From Onchocerca volvulus (lineage: Eukaryota; Nematoda; Chromadorea; Rhabditida; Onchocercidae): 64,000 nt of DNA. Positions within the stretch are counted from its first letter, which is position 1. Each line of letters begins with the position of its first letter. The notes beneath the pieces are model-generated. The model made no database searches and had not been told where the DNA came from. It saw nothing but the letters and a program-made list of their open reading frames with translations. The position numbers and the translations under genes were made by a program. This document shows positions 1 through 14,000 of this stretch, in pieces. Where the stretch lies: assembly GCA_000499405.2 (NCBI GenBank), contig HG738138.1, positions 22,907,097 through 22,971,096 on the forward strand, in the 5' to 3' direction.

Positions 1-807
1 GTTAAGATGGAGCAACCTAAGGAAGAAATTGTTGACGAGATGAAACCAAAAGAGAAGGCTGCTGAAGACAAAAAGAAGACAGAAGCTAAGATGGAGCAAC
101 CTAAGCAACAAATTATTGAAGAAATGAAACCAAAAGAGAAAGCTGTTGAAGATAAAATGAAGGCAGAAGCTAAGATGGATCAACCTAAGCAACAAATTAT
201 TGAAGAAATGAAACCAAAAGAGAAGGTTGTTGACGATAAAAAGAAAAAGGCGGAAGTTAAGATGGAGCAACCTAAGGAAGAAATTGTTGAAGAGATGAAA
301 CCAAAAGAAAAAACTGTTGACGATAAAAAGAAAAAGGCGGAAGTTAAGATGGAGCAACCTAAGGAAGAAATTGTTGAAGAGATGAAGCCAAAAGAGAAGG
401 TTGTTAAAGATAAAAAGGAAAAAGCGGTCGAGAATTTGGAAAAATCAGAAATAATGAATTTTGCAAAAGACATTGAGCATGAATTTGTTGACGTTTCTAT
501 TCTGAGTTCAACGTTAGAATCAACAGAAGCGTCAGTTCGCTTGCCAAAGGAAGTTAAGATGGAGCAACCTAAGGAAGAAATTGTTGAAGAGATGAAACCA
601 AAAGAGAAGGTTGTTGACGATAAAAAGAAAAAGGCGGAAGTTAAGATGGAGCAACCTAAGGAAGAAATTGTTGAAGAGATGAAGCCGAAAGAGAAGGTTG
701 TTGAAGATAAAAAGAAAAAGGCGGAAGTTAAGATGGAGCAACCTAAGGAAGAAACTGTTGAAAAAGGGGTAAAGCCGAAAGAGAAAATTGCAGAAGCTGA
801 ATTTGGC
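1..807 (+). repeat. Eight-copy ~87-nt coding repeat (PEVK-like)
   Basis: The units begin with K-M-E/D-Q-P-K and contain E-E-I-V-E-E-M-K-P-K-E-K followed by a K/D/E/A tail. They start near positions 4, 91, 175, 262, 349, 556, 643 and 730. Units 4-5 and 6-7 are almost identical in DNA. A ~35-residue non-repeat segment (about 445-555, including LSSTLESTEASVRL) separates unit 5 from unit 6. The last unit is degenerate. The copy number may differ between assemblies. Confidence 0.88.
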
Positions 808-1297
808 ATACATCTTCCTGGAATAAAAGTTTTTCTAACCAAGGAAACAACGGTTTCTTTGTGTGTTGAAAAACCTTCGGAATATGACTATATCGATTCG
901 GTGGACACACAGGCTGTTTTTTGCTGTTGCAATCTTTCAGTTTTTTTACCTGGATTAAGAAAGGCTGTTAAAGATGTCAAGGAAGAAAAGAAGAGATTGA
1001 TAAGAGAAAAGCATTCGGAAGAAATTCCCGTTGAGACTGTTTCTGTCAGTTTCGAATTCACGAAGCAGAGAACTCAAAAAATTGGTGTTGGTACTATTTT
1101 CAATTCTGAACGTCCAACGGAACAAATTGAACTTACCGAAGAAATAATACGACGAAGTCCACGTGGCGAAGCTGTTCAACTAATGATGGTTGGTGAAAAG
1201 TGCACTGCGTGCACGTCATTTTGTATCAGTGCCGTTGATATTAATAAGACAGAATCTAATATACCGAAGAAAAATTTGAAGGACAACGCAATATCTG
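1..1297 (+). CDS. ttn-1: ttn-1 exon: PEVK-like repeat array plus unique tail
   Basis: The frame is open from base 1, so the exon starts upstream of the window. It ends in phase 1 at 1297 (G then GTTAGT). Residues 1 to about 269 are eight copies of a ~29-residue Lys/Glu/Pro unit. The rest (about 270-432) is a unique segment with a Cys cluster (FCCC at 927-938), a basic/acidic stretch and a second CxxC-like group near 1201-1220. It has no domain I recognise. The repeats are expected to form a disordered, extensible spring like the PEVK region of titins. The long antisense open frames here are by-products of the biased codon composition. Confidence 0.8.
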
Positions 1298-4200
1298 GTT
1301 AGTTCTGCGATATTATAAGTAATTAATGAGGATTTTGATGATTCACAGTAGTTACCAAAGGAATACGAATTTTTTCATTATTTTCTTGATTCACCTTTCC
1401 CATTGAATTCTTTCCTGTTACAGTTGTTTTTCATACGCCATTTGATATCATGCAGGGATTTTTGAAAATCTGGAATTTTATTTAAACAACAGCCTTTTAC
1501 AGTAATAGCTGACATTGAAGTGGACTCTGGTGAAGAAATAGCGACAACAGATGCAATTGTAGATGTATTGAAAATGTTCGAAGAAACTGAACTAGCTATA
1601 ACTGAATTTGCATCAGATAATCTTGATGTTGATGTCACTTTAGATGCTTTGATGGAGGAAGAATTCATTGAAGCTGTTGGTCCTGTTTTCCAAAATCAGG
1701 TATGTGGTACTAATCGTAATACCCTGTTTAAAGATAGAAAACAATAATTTTTTTCTTTTAGTGCTTTATTAATGTTTATATTCAGAATACTTATGATAAA
1801 CTAAGAAAACGGATACAATCTGGTGCAACTAAATATCTTTCACGCACTTTAAAAAAATGTTTTAATAATGAGACGTATCGACACATCATTTTTAATCCGC
1901 TACTGATTATATATAAACTTGTATTTTTGTTTGTATATATTCAACTTGATTGCTTTAAAAAATTTAAAAGTAATAATAATTATATCATGGCTTGAAATAT
2001 TAAAAATTTTCGCTATTCGCTGCAATCTGAAAATGATTAAATATGTGTAACTCTCGATATAATCTATCATTTTAGCTTGCATCGTTGGTAGTTCAAATGT
2101 CAACTGCGGTTGTTGCGATCTCACGGCTCATTGAAGAAGCTAAAATACTTACCGCAAATGCAGAAGCTGAAATTTTAATGTCTATAGCAACCGAGACTGA
2201 AATACAAGAGCTCAATCTTGAACTACAGAAGGCTGGGCACGAATCTCTTAAAAATTTCGGTATGTAATCCATAAGTTTTTAAACACTAAATTGTCCGTCA
2301 TTCAGCAAAAGTACGTTATGACTGTATGCCAAAATGACCTTTACAGGTTTTCTTAGAAGGAATGTTATTTTCATATTATTTCTCCCTTTTTACGTCTTGA
2401 TTAAGCTTTTCATAATTAGAATGGTTTGGCCTTAGCTGATCAAAATGCCTTCAACAGGCTGAAAGTCTTGACAATATCTGTCAACTGACACTGTGACTTT
2501 GAAACAAGATTAGCTGTATTTTCGTGGAGATTTTATTTTAATAATACTTATATGTTCAGCTATTTTCATAATCATTTATGACGAAAATAAAGTTAATGAA
2601 GTATAAATTTCTAAATTATAAAATATATAAGTTCCTACTGCAGATAAACTTAAGAAATTGAAATAACCAAGAAAAAAGGGTGCAATATTTCTTCTTAGTC
2701 ATGTTTGCTGAGAATACTGTATTTTAAGGTATATTGATTTTGAATTATTGAATTTATGCATTCAATTTTTGACAATATGATCTTTATTATAACTATTTTT
2801 TTTGTCCTGACATTCAAGCTTCATCAGCATAGTTTGTTTGAACTAATGCTTGTTTAAGGAGGAGAACTATTAGGATTGGAAATTATCCAAAATCAACATT
2901 TTCGAAAAACGAAATGTAAAAAAAGTTTTGCAACTCATTCCTATAGATATTACATAATCGAAAAATGAGAAAAAAAGAATAAAAAAATGACATTTTGATA
3001 ATTGTCAAGAATTCCTTCACTTCCCAAACTTATTCATAAATAAGTATGCATAAGCGCACGAATTTTGTCAAAATAGAAATGGGGTTTTGTTCGTCGTCAA
3101 TTCGACATAACAACTTTCCTTTACGAGCGAAAAGGATAAATCGTTTCTGAAGGCAGCACTCTATTACTGAAGTGAAAATATTAAAAGATTTTCAACTATA
3201 GATCAAAAAACAATCACTAAAATTAAAAATTCTTAAATCATTTTTCATATTTTGTTTAAGAGCAGATCAAAAATTTCTTATTGCTTTCTCACTAGCTTCA
3301 GACTGGAAATGAACTTTTTTTTTCATCCCTGATTCTTGAAAAAAAAAAAGAGTCATTTTTAAAGTTTTTTCTGCAAAATGAAAATATGTCGCATTTAATG
3401 ATTTTAAAAAGTATCTTGCAAATTAATTCTTGTGATTTAAAAACGTGTTAAACAAAGCGATTAAAATATTGATTCCTGTTAATTTTAGCCAGTTAGGACT
3501 TAATGCTCTCTCGATTTATATAAGGAAAAATCTTTAGCCGTACAAAACTGCTATCGTGATCGAATTTCGAAAAAACAAAACAAAAAAAAAAAAACTGAAA
3601 TAAAAATTAGAAATCTCAAGATTTTCAACCCTTCTAATGCTCCATATCTGTATATATGTGAATGGAAGAAAATGTATGCAACTATTACTAATAACAATTC
3701 CCGAGCATTTCAGCGATCATTCGTTATTAGAAATGCTGAATAAATTGTTACTACGAGCTTATTCATCTCCTTTTTTTATTTAACTTCAGCTCTTTCTCAG
3801 CTGCTTTCAAAAATAAAGATCATATATTTTATATCGACTAATTTAAATTCATTTCAGAAATTGAAGAAAAACTAAAAGATGCTGAAAAAGAATCGCAAAA
3901 AACTGATAAGGTCATATTTTTTCTTCTTTCAACTATAGCGTCTTGCTATTTTGGAATTTTTTAAATATTTCATTCATTTTTACAACAATTTTTACAAATG
4001 GAAATAATAAGATGATTTTATAGGAAGAAAAAGAGAAGCCTAAAGAAGGAGCTGAGAAAAGAAAGAAGAAAGTACCAAAAGCGCTTAACATTCCTGCAGA
4101 AATAAGTTCTAAATATGGTGATAAAAGTACAATTCTGTCCGAGACGATTATAACAGTCGAAATTGCAATGAATGAAGAGACGGCAGAGATTGAAGCATCA

Positions 4201-7200
4201 CCGAAAAAATCTCTCTCTGCATCTGTTGCAATAAAGGTGGATTCAACAAAGAGTCGTAAAACCATCAAAGGTCGCGAATTTTCCGTGGAAGAATTTACGC
4301 TCAAGGATATTAAAGATGAAACGGGAATAGAAGTAGTAGAGGAGAGGAAAAAATCGTTGGAAGAACTGGAAAAATCTGAAATAGAAGATGAAAAGAAAGA
4401 AGCTTACGAACGTGCTCGAAAGAAGCGCATTGGATTTATTCAGGCACCGGATAAAGAAATTGTTGCATTCCGCGACGATACTATAAAAATTGAGTGCGAG
4501 CTGGTAAATGAGGATGACGATTTCACGTGGCTTATTAACAATAAACCCGCAAATGAAGATTCAAGATGTAAAGAGGAGGTTAATTCATTTATACGAACAC
4601 TAAGAATTAGGAGTATTGCGCCAGAAGATGAAGGCATGATAATTATTGCAAAAGTAGGCGATATTGTAACTGGAACGATCATCCATGTAGAAGATACGCC
4701 AGCAGAGATTATCGAACCTCTGCCACGTCGTAGTTTTGGCAAATGTGGTGAGGATGTAACACTTGCTGTATCTGTTACCCATCCAGCGCATTCCGTCGTT
4801 TGGGAATTCAATGGAGAGGAATTGTCAAAAGATCAAACTAATTATGTGGTTACCGAAGAAGGCAACTTTTACACGTTAACCATCAAGAATGCCACGTATG
4901 ATCATGCCGGACGTTATTCTGTAAAGGTAGATTCATTGGAAACTTCCACAACGCTAATAATGCAAGGAATACCTATTATCGAGAAACAGGAACCAGAAAG
5001 TCTTCATTTCGAAGTTCACGAAAATCTACTTCTCAATATTCCTTATAAAGCAGTGCCAGAACCAACAGTTGAATGCTTCTTCAACAATGAGCCACTATTA
5101 GTTGGAACAAAATTGCAGCTTGACATTATCAATGATATGGTTCAATTCTGCAAACGAAAAACTAATAAAAATGATTCTGGTGAATATAATTTTAAAATCA
5201 GCAATGAATTTGGCGAGGCTACCAAAACTTTCACTGTTAATATCAACGGTAAAATTATTTATCATAATGTAGAATCTTTGAAAGAATGTATTTAAAGTTG
5301 TGAGGAGTTTTAATTTTAAATATTCTCAATTCTTAGTTTTAATTTAAAATATTCTCAATTCTATTTCCTACATTCTTTTCATGATTTGAATAAAAAATTG
5401 AATAGATATGATTAGAAAATCTGAGCAATGCAGTTTTTGAGAATAAAAAAGTATTTTCAGTCTTTCGTGAAAACAAAAAATTGCAAATATGGCTGAACAG
5501 ACATTGTCTACTTTGTTTACAGATGTACCTGATGTTCCTGAGAATCCGCGAATAATGGATGCTTTTGGTGACACAGTAAGCGTAGCATGGGATGCTCCAA
5601 AAGATGATGGTGGCAGCAAAATCATCGGTTATGTTATTGAAAAAAAAGAAATCAGTCATCGAACATTCCATCATGTTATTCAGGTAAATGGTTCGATAAG
5701 CCCAAATGGAGAAAATTGTTGCTGATATCATTATATTGCTTCCTACCTCAATTTTAAAGTCTTTTGAACGATAATTTATCTTTCCTTGGTCTTCAATAAT
5801 TTTTCCATTTCTTAATAACTATACTATTTGATTTATAGGTGAGAGATGCCAAAACCAAATGTTTAATTGAAGATCTTGATGCGGACACTGAATACATTTT
5901 CCGTGTTGCTGCCATTAACAAGTATGGCACTGGTGAATTTGCCGAATTTCCTGCTGTACATACTACTCCGGCAGTAGAGGAATCAGAACCAGAAGAAATA
6001 CTGTCAGAAGAAATACTATCAGAAGAAGTACCATCAGAAGAAATACCACAGGAAAAGGAACCAGAAAAAATTCCAGATAAAGTAGATGAAGAACAAGAAT
6101 TAGTTGAACCGAAAAAGCCAAAAGCTAAGAAAGCTGTGAAGAAAGATATATCAAAGAAGACTGAACCACTTAAAGAAGAACGTATAGTTAGTGAGGAAAT
6201 GGTTGTAGAAGAAACTACCTCTAAGGCAAAACCAACAGCGGAAAAGGAAGTAGAAATGAGAAATTCGAAGGAAAGTGTTGAAAGTGTCACTGATCTCAAA
6301 CAACATGACGTATTTGAACTCGGAGTAGAAAAAATGGAGAAGGAGACATTGTCTGAAGTTACAAGACCTGGAGAAGAAACGATGGATGAACTTCTTGAGA
6401 AGAATAAAGAGAAAATTGGAAAATCGGATACTGTTGAAGTTAAGGAACGAAAGCCAAAGAAAACAAAAGAAAAGAAGTCTCCGCAAGAAGAGAAGCCTTC
6501 CGAGGAAACGATTTCGACAGAACAGAAGCTTGTAGAAATAGCTACTAAAGAAATGGAGTACGGAAATGAACTGGATAAAAATAAGTCAAAAGGGAAAGAA
6601 GAGCATACGGAAGAAACAATTCCATCGATTATTGAAGAAAAAGATTCCAAAGGAAAAGTTGATAAAAAAATTTCGCAAAAAGAAAAGAAATCTGCTGGAG
6701 CTGTGACAGAATTCGAGGTGAAAGAAAACTTTGAAATAAAACATGAAAAGGAAAAAGCTGATATTGTTGAAGTTTCTGAAAGTGTAAGAATTGGTAAAAA
6801 AGCTGAAGAAGTTGCGCTAGAAGAAAAGTCAACATCTAGAAAAAGAAAAGAAATTAAAAAAAGGAAATCAAGTAGAGAAAAAAGCCCACTAACTGCCGAT
6901 AAAAAAGCTGAAGAATCAGTTACAGCCGTTGAGATTGCAGATAAAAGTTTTGATGTACAGCTCCAACAAGATATTATTGTAGAAGAAATGATAACATCTG
7001 AAAAAGCAAAGATCGAAGCAGAAAAAGGAGAAGTTAAAAAAGATGATCTCGAAGAAGGACATCTGGAAGATAAATCAAAAGTTAAGAAAAAGACGAAACA
7101 ATGTAAAGAAAAAAGGGAAGAAATCGTCGAGACAGTCAGCGTTGATGAATCCTTCATAAACATTTCAAAAGTCGAGAATGTTGACAAAGTCATCTTGATT

Positions 7201-10200
7201 TTGGAAAAGAAAGACATAACTTCCATTTCCACCAATTTGAAAGCGGCGTCGATGATGAAGAAACCAAAAGCGCCAAAAAAATTGATCAAAAAGAAGGCGG
7301 AAGAAGGGGAAAAAACACAGCAGGAAAAGCCCATATCTTCTTCATTAGAGACTGAAAAATTGGAAGCAAAGTTAGAGATGGATGATAAGATTGAAAGATC
7401 TGAACCTAAAGGAGAGAAAGATGAAGGAGATGTAAATAGGAAATTAGATTCAGAACGAGAAGATGAAAAATCAGCAAATAAAGATATTGAGGGACAAAAG
7501 CCTGTGGAAGACGAAGTAGTAAAACCGAAAAAGAAGATTGCCGGAAAAAAGGTCGCTAAAAAAACGTTACGAAAGTCAGAAGTTGAAGAGGAAACTGAGC
7601 AAAAAAGTAAGGAGGAGGTTAGGAAACGGATTGAAGATGTTAATTTAGAGGAGAAACATGCAAAAGAAGAAGTAGATGAATTCAAAGATGAAGCTGAAAA
7701 AGTAGGAAGTGATGATGTCGATGTAACAGCAACAGTCGTACCTCAGTTGAAAGAAGCCATCAAAACATCGCCCGATGATGAAGCAACAATCATACGAAGA
7801 GTGCGTAAACGTTCAAGTATTTTTGCCCTTCCTCCAGATCAGGAAATTCTGGCATTTCGAAACGATACAGTCAAAATTGAGTGTGAAGTTTTTAATCAAG
7901 AAGATAAGATTAACTGGCTAATTAACGGAAAACCAATTACGGATGATAAACGTTGTACGGAAATTATGGATGGATATCTGAGAATTTTGCAAATTGATAA
8001 AGTTGTTCCGGAAGAGACGGGTACGATTATCACAGCTAATCTTCGTGAACAATCTGCCGAAAGTTATTTAATTATTGAAGACATACCAGTTGAAATCATT
8101 GAAAAGTTACCGCATAAGATTACTGGTAAAATGGATGATTTTGTGAAACTGTCGATAACCGTATCACATCCAGATCAAAATTTCCAATGGTTTTTCAATA
8201 ATGAACAATTAATCGGAAATAATAATCATTACGAAATAATCGTTGAAGATAACGTTTACAGTTTGCTGATAAAGAATTTATCTTATGAGCAAGCAGGTCG
8301 TTATTCAGTAAAAGTAGATTCTGCAGAAACATCAACTATTTTGACTGTAGAAGGAGCACCTATATTGGATGAAATCGAAACGTCTGTAACAGCGGTTGAT
8401 CTAGAAACGCAAGATAATTTAATGCTTACGATACCGTTTAAAGCAATACCTGAACCAACTCTAGAATGTTTCCTTAACAATGAAAAGATTCCGAGCAGTT
8501 CAAAGATACAAATAGATATTTTCAATGATAAAGCATGCTTCTGCAAACGTAAAGTGGATAAAAGTGATGCCGGCGAGTATACAATCAAAATTAAAAATGA
8601 TTATGGCGAAGTCTCACAGACATTTTCTGTTAATATTAAAGGTTATTTTTCTTTCTAAAGTTAAACTAACCATCACTAAAGATGCTTATTATTTGTAAAT
8701 TAATAATTCATTTGAAAATATCTTTGCTTCGAGAAATGATAATGATAATTAATTTAGAAATCGTACTGCTATAAATATATCAGTAATACTTGAACAACAT
8801 ATTCAATTAAATTATGAGAAAAATATGCTAACCGATATTTCCGCTTTTCTCATTAACAAAAAACCGATAAAAATATCTTCAAATAAAAAAAGAACTTTCA
8901 AAAATTAATTCTTTTAGTTTATTTCAAAATTAGTTTTTCAATATCATTTTAGTGAATAGAATTAAGGTGCTTATTTATTTATATATTATGATTAATCCAC
9001 TCAAGTTTTTTTTTAATTATGATTTTGCTTTTATCTAAACATTAACGAAATTATCATCGATATACTATTTGTCGATATTAAACTTTTACTTTCGTAATTG
9101 AGTTTTCCATATATTCATATATTTTTCTTATCCGTCTTCCTTTTTGAACTATACTATCTTGCCAAACTAATATAATGTTGGGCATATCTTGTCATTAAAT
9201 TAGAAAAGAATATCGGAATCGCTCATAATTTTATTCTGAATGTCTTCATACAAGAATGAATTCGGATAGCGATAAGCTTTTCGAGAATGTTTCTTTTCAC
9301 CATTTCAGATTGATTTTGTGCAGTGCATCTTCTTTCGTGCTTGTGCTTACGACATTTCAATTAATCAAAGTTTAATTCAAATTTATAGTTAAAATTTGAT
9401 GATTAATTATTGTTTATTTAGCAAAATAAGCATATCTGCATAGTTTCAAAGGAAAATGCATTATTTCATTCCCTTTTGCATCTTACAATAAAGTAATATT
9501 CAATTGCAGATGTACCTGGAGCTCCCGAAAATGCGCATATCACAGATATTGATAGTTCCTCGGCGAGAGTTCGCTGGAATGCGCCGAGTGATGATGGTGG
9601 AAGTGCGATTACAGCTTATATTCTGGAGAAAAAGGAAGCATCAAAAAGAGCTTATCATCGTGTTGCTCAGGTTTGTTGGCCGAATTATGTTGAAATCAGG
9701 TCGATATCGATCATCGGAATCAGTGGTAAAGTTTTAGGTATCAAGTGAGGAAATGGAATATTATATGGACGATCTGAAGATGGATACGCCATATATGATT
9801 CATATAGCAGCCGTGAATAAATATGGAATTGGTGAATATCTGGAATGTGATTCGTTTCAAACATGCCTGCCTTTCGAAACACCGTCTGTAACACATCCAC
9901 CAACCATTCACAATGTTACTGATCAGGTGAACAATATTCCCCCTTCATTTAAATTACTACTATATTTTCTCAATTTTATAGTACTAAATATCGCATTTAT
10001 GATATGTAACTAGGATACTGTTGAGAAGTTTTACATTTTTTTTTCTCTATTCTCTATAAGAAACATTGCGATTTGCTATAAATCAGTATTATAAGTTACC
10101 ATTTATTATATTAAATAAACATTAATTTCAATATTCGGTGTTGATTTTTTCTTTAATTTATTGAAGTTGTTTTAGTCTTGACCGCAAGATTTTATAGTTT

Positions 10201-11011
10201 TCATATTGGAATGTCAAAGATTCATTAAAAAAAAAAAAATCATTGAAAATTTTTTCTTTCTTCTAATATTTTTGCTAAATGAATGGTAAAGCCATAAAAT
10301 TATATATATACATATATATGAATTATATAGGAACAGAACGTAAAAAAAAAGTACAAAAAAACTAGATTATATATATATAATCTAATCTTATAATACATAT
10401 ATAGCTAACAGTTGTTACTATTAAGTTATATATGTTATTAAGTTATATATATCTTGTGACCATAACAACTAATAAATTATATTGCAGTTAAAATTCAAAC
10501 AACATTTTTTTCTCCATCTTTAGGAGTATAAATACATGCAATAGCGATTTTATTCTATATTTGATTAGTAAATGTTTTTTTTAGAGTTGTACATTAAAAT
10601 GGCCGAAAGTAACAGATGATGGTGGTTCCCCAATTTATGGCTATGATATATTCTTAAGAAAAGATAAAAGCGATTGGATTAAAATCAATGACGAACTGGT
10701 ATTCACTGAACACTTCACTGTACCTAATATTGAAACTGGACCAACTTATGAATTCAAAGTTGAAGCAACAAATGAAGCAGGTTTTACATCACAATCAAAT
10801 ATTCTATCGGAACCGCTAACAATTTCCAAAGCAGGTAAACATCTTTTATATTTTTTTGCTTTTTTCTTCATAAAAACGTCCCAAAATTTCAAAAATTTTT
10901 ACGCGCCATGTTTATCTTATACTTTATAAATTTTTAAAAATTGATTTTTTTGAGATTGTTTTTTGATAATTCATATTTGCTTTTGGATGCTTATTTTAGA
11001 CGATTAAAAAA

Positions 11012-11051
<40 letters not shown>

Positions 11052-14000
11052 AGCAGAATTACCTGTTTTGAGCTTACCAACAGTAGAAGTTATAAACGAA
11101 GATGCAGTTCGAGTGCAGTGGAATGAGATTACTGATGAGAACTGTAACGTGACATCGTACGTAATTATGTACAAGTCAGAACAAGCATCGCTTTGGTCGG
11201 AAGTAAGAGTTTTGTTTATTGCATTTGTTTTTATTTGAGCAATTATTACTTTTATTTATTAATAATTTACTAGTAACTGTCAAGAAGATGCAGTGCAGAG
11301 TCACCGATAACTTTTTTTTTTTTTTTTTTCTAATAAATCTTTGATCACAGAAAGAAATAAATCATTCACCTGCGGAGATAATTGATTTGAAAGAAGGATT
11401 ATCATATCTATTCAAAATTGCGCCAAAAAGTGGTCCAACTATTGGTGAATTTTCCGAAGAAACAATACCGATACGTATGGCTGGTAAGTTTAAAATTTTT
11501 CGTGAGACCAAATTAATTGAGATTTTAAAATATATGTCTTCTTAGGATGTATGAACACTAAAAACGTTCCACTTATCTAAATTTTCAGCAGCTAAAAAAC
11601 CTGAAATAACGAAAAGTATCAAAGATGTCTCAGTTTCACGTAAATCTGAACTTAAATTAGAGTGTCATGCAATTGGAGAACCTGCTCCGCAGTACATCTG
11701 GTATAAAGACGGTCAAGAAATTATTCCAACTAGCGAGAATATTGAGGTTGTTCTAGATTTCTTGATTGATATATGAAACAGAAATAGTGAATATATAACT
11801 GAGAAGATTATATTGTCAGGAGCATGACAAAAAAAAAAAGATTTTAAATCTATTTTCACTATGTCATATTTAAATTTTCGGTTTTCTAATCTTTGTGTTA
11901 ACTTTACCAAAAATTTAAAATACAGAAATTATTTGAGAATTGGAAAATAATGAAGCAAGTTTACAGATTGTTAACGAAGGCTTTATAAGCGTTCTTTTAA
12001 TTCATCACACATCAATAGCGGATACAGGTTTGTATAGATGCGAAGTTGTTAACGATCTTGGTTCAGTAGATTCAGAGGCCACTGTCACTGTTACAGGTAT
12101 TTCTATCATTTCTATCAAAATTCGAAATTATGCACTTTCTAAAATGAACTGCATCCATTTATTTATGCAGTGAATCTCTTTTCGAATTAAATGGCGAAAT
12201 TTTCAGAAGTGCGTGCGCACTTTGTCTCTTCATTTCCCGAATATTTGGAAATTGACGAAGGAGAAGAAATTGGATTTTCATGTGAATTGTCTGATGCCGA
12301 TGCTTCTGTTATCTGGTTCAAAGATGGTAAACCTTTATCATCGGATGATCGGATAATGATCAGAGAGGATGGCATTGAAAGAAAGCTTACAATTAAAAAT
12401 ACAGTACCTGAAGATAGTGGCAAATATGTATGCAGCACTGCTGATAACAAGACTCATTCTAGAGCAGAATTAATTGTCAAAGGTAACTAACCTACTTGTT
12501 CATAAATTACTGTTTTTTATTTTTTCTTATTTTAATAATGTTCCAAAAAATATGATTTGGAATTAATGATTATAAATTTGCAGAAGAACTGCCACAAATC
12601 AAGAGAGGTCCACAAGATCAGATTGTTTCTGAATCTGGTATCACCGTTGTATTAACGTGCGAAATTACCAAGCCAGTGACAGCTGTTAAATGGTTTAAAA
12701 ATGAAAAAGAAATTTGGTCACGACAACGAAAATTCAGCATAGATGTAAAAGAAACTATTGCAACATTAACGATTATGGACTTTGAGCTCAGTGATTGCGC
12801 CGAATATAGAGCAGCACTTCGTGAGGATGAAAAAAGTGCGCCAGCTAAAGTTGAGCTTAAGATAGCACCAACAATTAAGCTCTCGAAAGATTTACCAAAC
12901 AATGTACTGAAATTGCACTGTGGTACTGATTTTGATATCGAATTTATTTATGGAGGTTTTCCTGAGGTCGATATCAAGACGACTCTTAACGATAAACTAC
13001 TGGATAAAATGAGATCTCGTATCCATACATATGATAACAAGTTGTCATTGCGTCTTAAAAATGTAATTCAGGAAGATTCGGGCATATTGAAAGTTATGGT
13101 AGAAAATGAAATTGGGCATGCAAGTGAAGAGATTCAATTGGATGTAATCAATGTACCATCTAAACCACTTCATTTAACTGCTTTCAATATTACAAGTCAT
13201 TCAGTGATGCTCAAGTGGGAGAAAGCAGAAGATAATGGATCTCCAGTTACAAACTACATCATTGAAAGAAGAACAGCAGATATCAATCGCTGGCGCAATG
13301 TTGGGAAATGTAAATCGAAACAATATGAATTTCTGGCTGATGATTTGTATCCGAACGAAAGTTACTCTTTTCGTATTGTTGCCGTGAATGAGGTTGGCGA
13401 AGGAGCGCCAAGCAGTGTAGTTGACATCGTGACTTTGAATGAAAGCACTGAATTAGCTATTTCAACTGAGGAAACAGCAAAATATCTATCAGTGCCTAAT
13501 CGTGCAGAAGCAACACTGGTTGAAGATAGTCAAACTATTTTAATCACATGGGAGATAGTTGAGGAAGCTGAAGATTATATTATTGAAAGATCGAAATTGG
13601 AAAATAATTGGGAGCAAATTGGTATGACAGTAGAACCGAAGTTCGAAGATTCTTGTGATGAAAGTTCGAGCTACAAATACCGTATTATTGCAAAGAAAGG
13701 TGATCAGTTATCCAGTCCCAGTGATGAAACGAAAATACTGATTGTTCCTGTTCAGAAAGAGAAAGAAGTAAAGCAACAGGGAAGTGATACTACTGAAATG
13801 CTTCAAGAAGTTCCTGAAATAACTGAAATAAAGCAAAAAGAGATGAAGGAGCCAAAATCTGAAAAATCAGGTGACCAGGACAAAAAAGGAAAAGTAGGTA
13901 AAAAAGTTGCGAAGAAGAAGGAAGATAAACAAGAGTTAAAAATTAGCGATGATACAGTGGGCGTAGAAAAAAAAGCAGAGAGTAAGCCTAAGGAAGAAGA

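Noticed and set aside
180..842. 220-aa open frame on the minus strand
   Set aside because: Exact antisense of the Lys/Glu repeat array; the Ser/Phe-rich translation is a by-product of the repeated codons.
5793..7685. 630-aa open frame on the minus strand
   Set aside because: Antisense of the charged block of a titin exon; Ser/Phe/Leu-rich and without any domain. The plus strand carries Fn3 and Ig signatures in phase with its neighbours.
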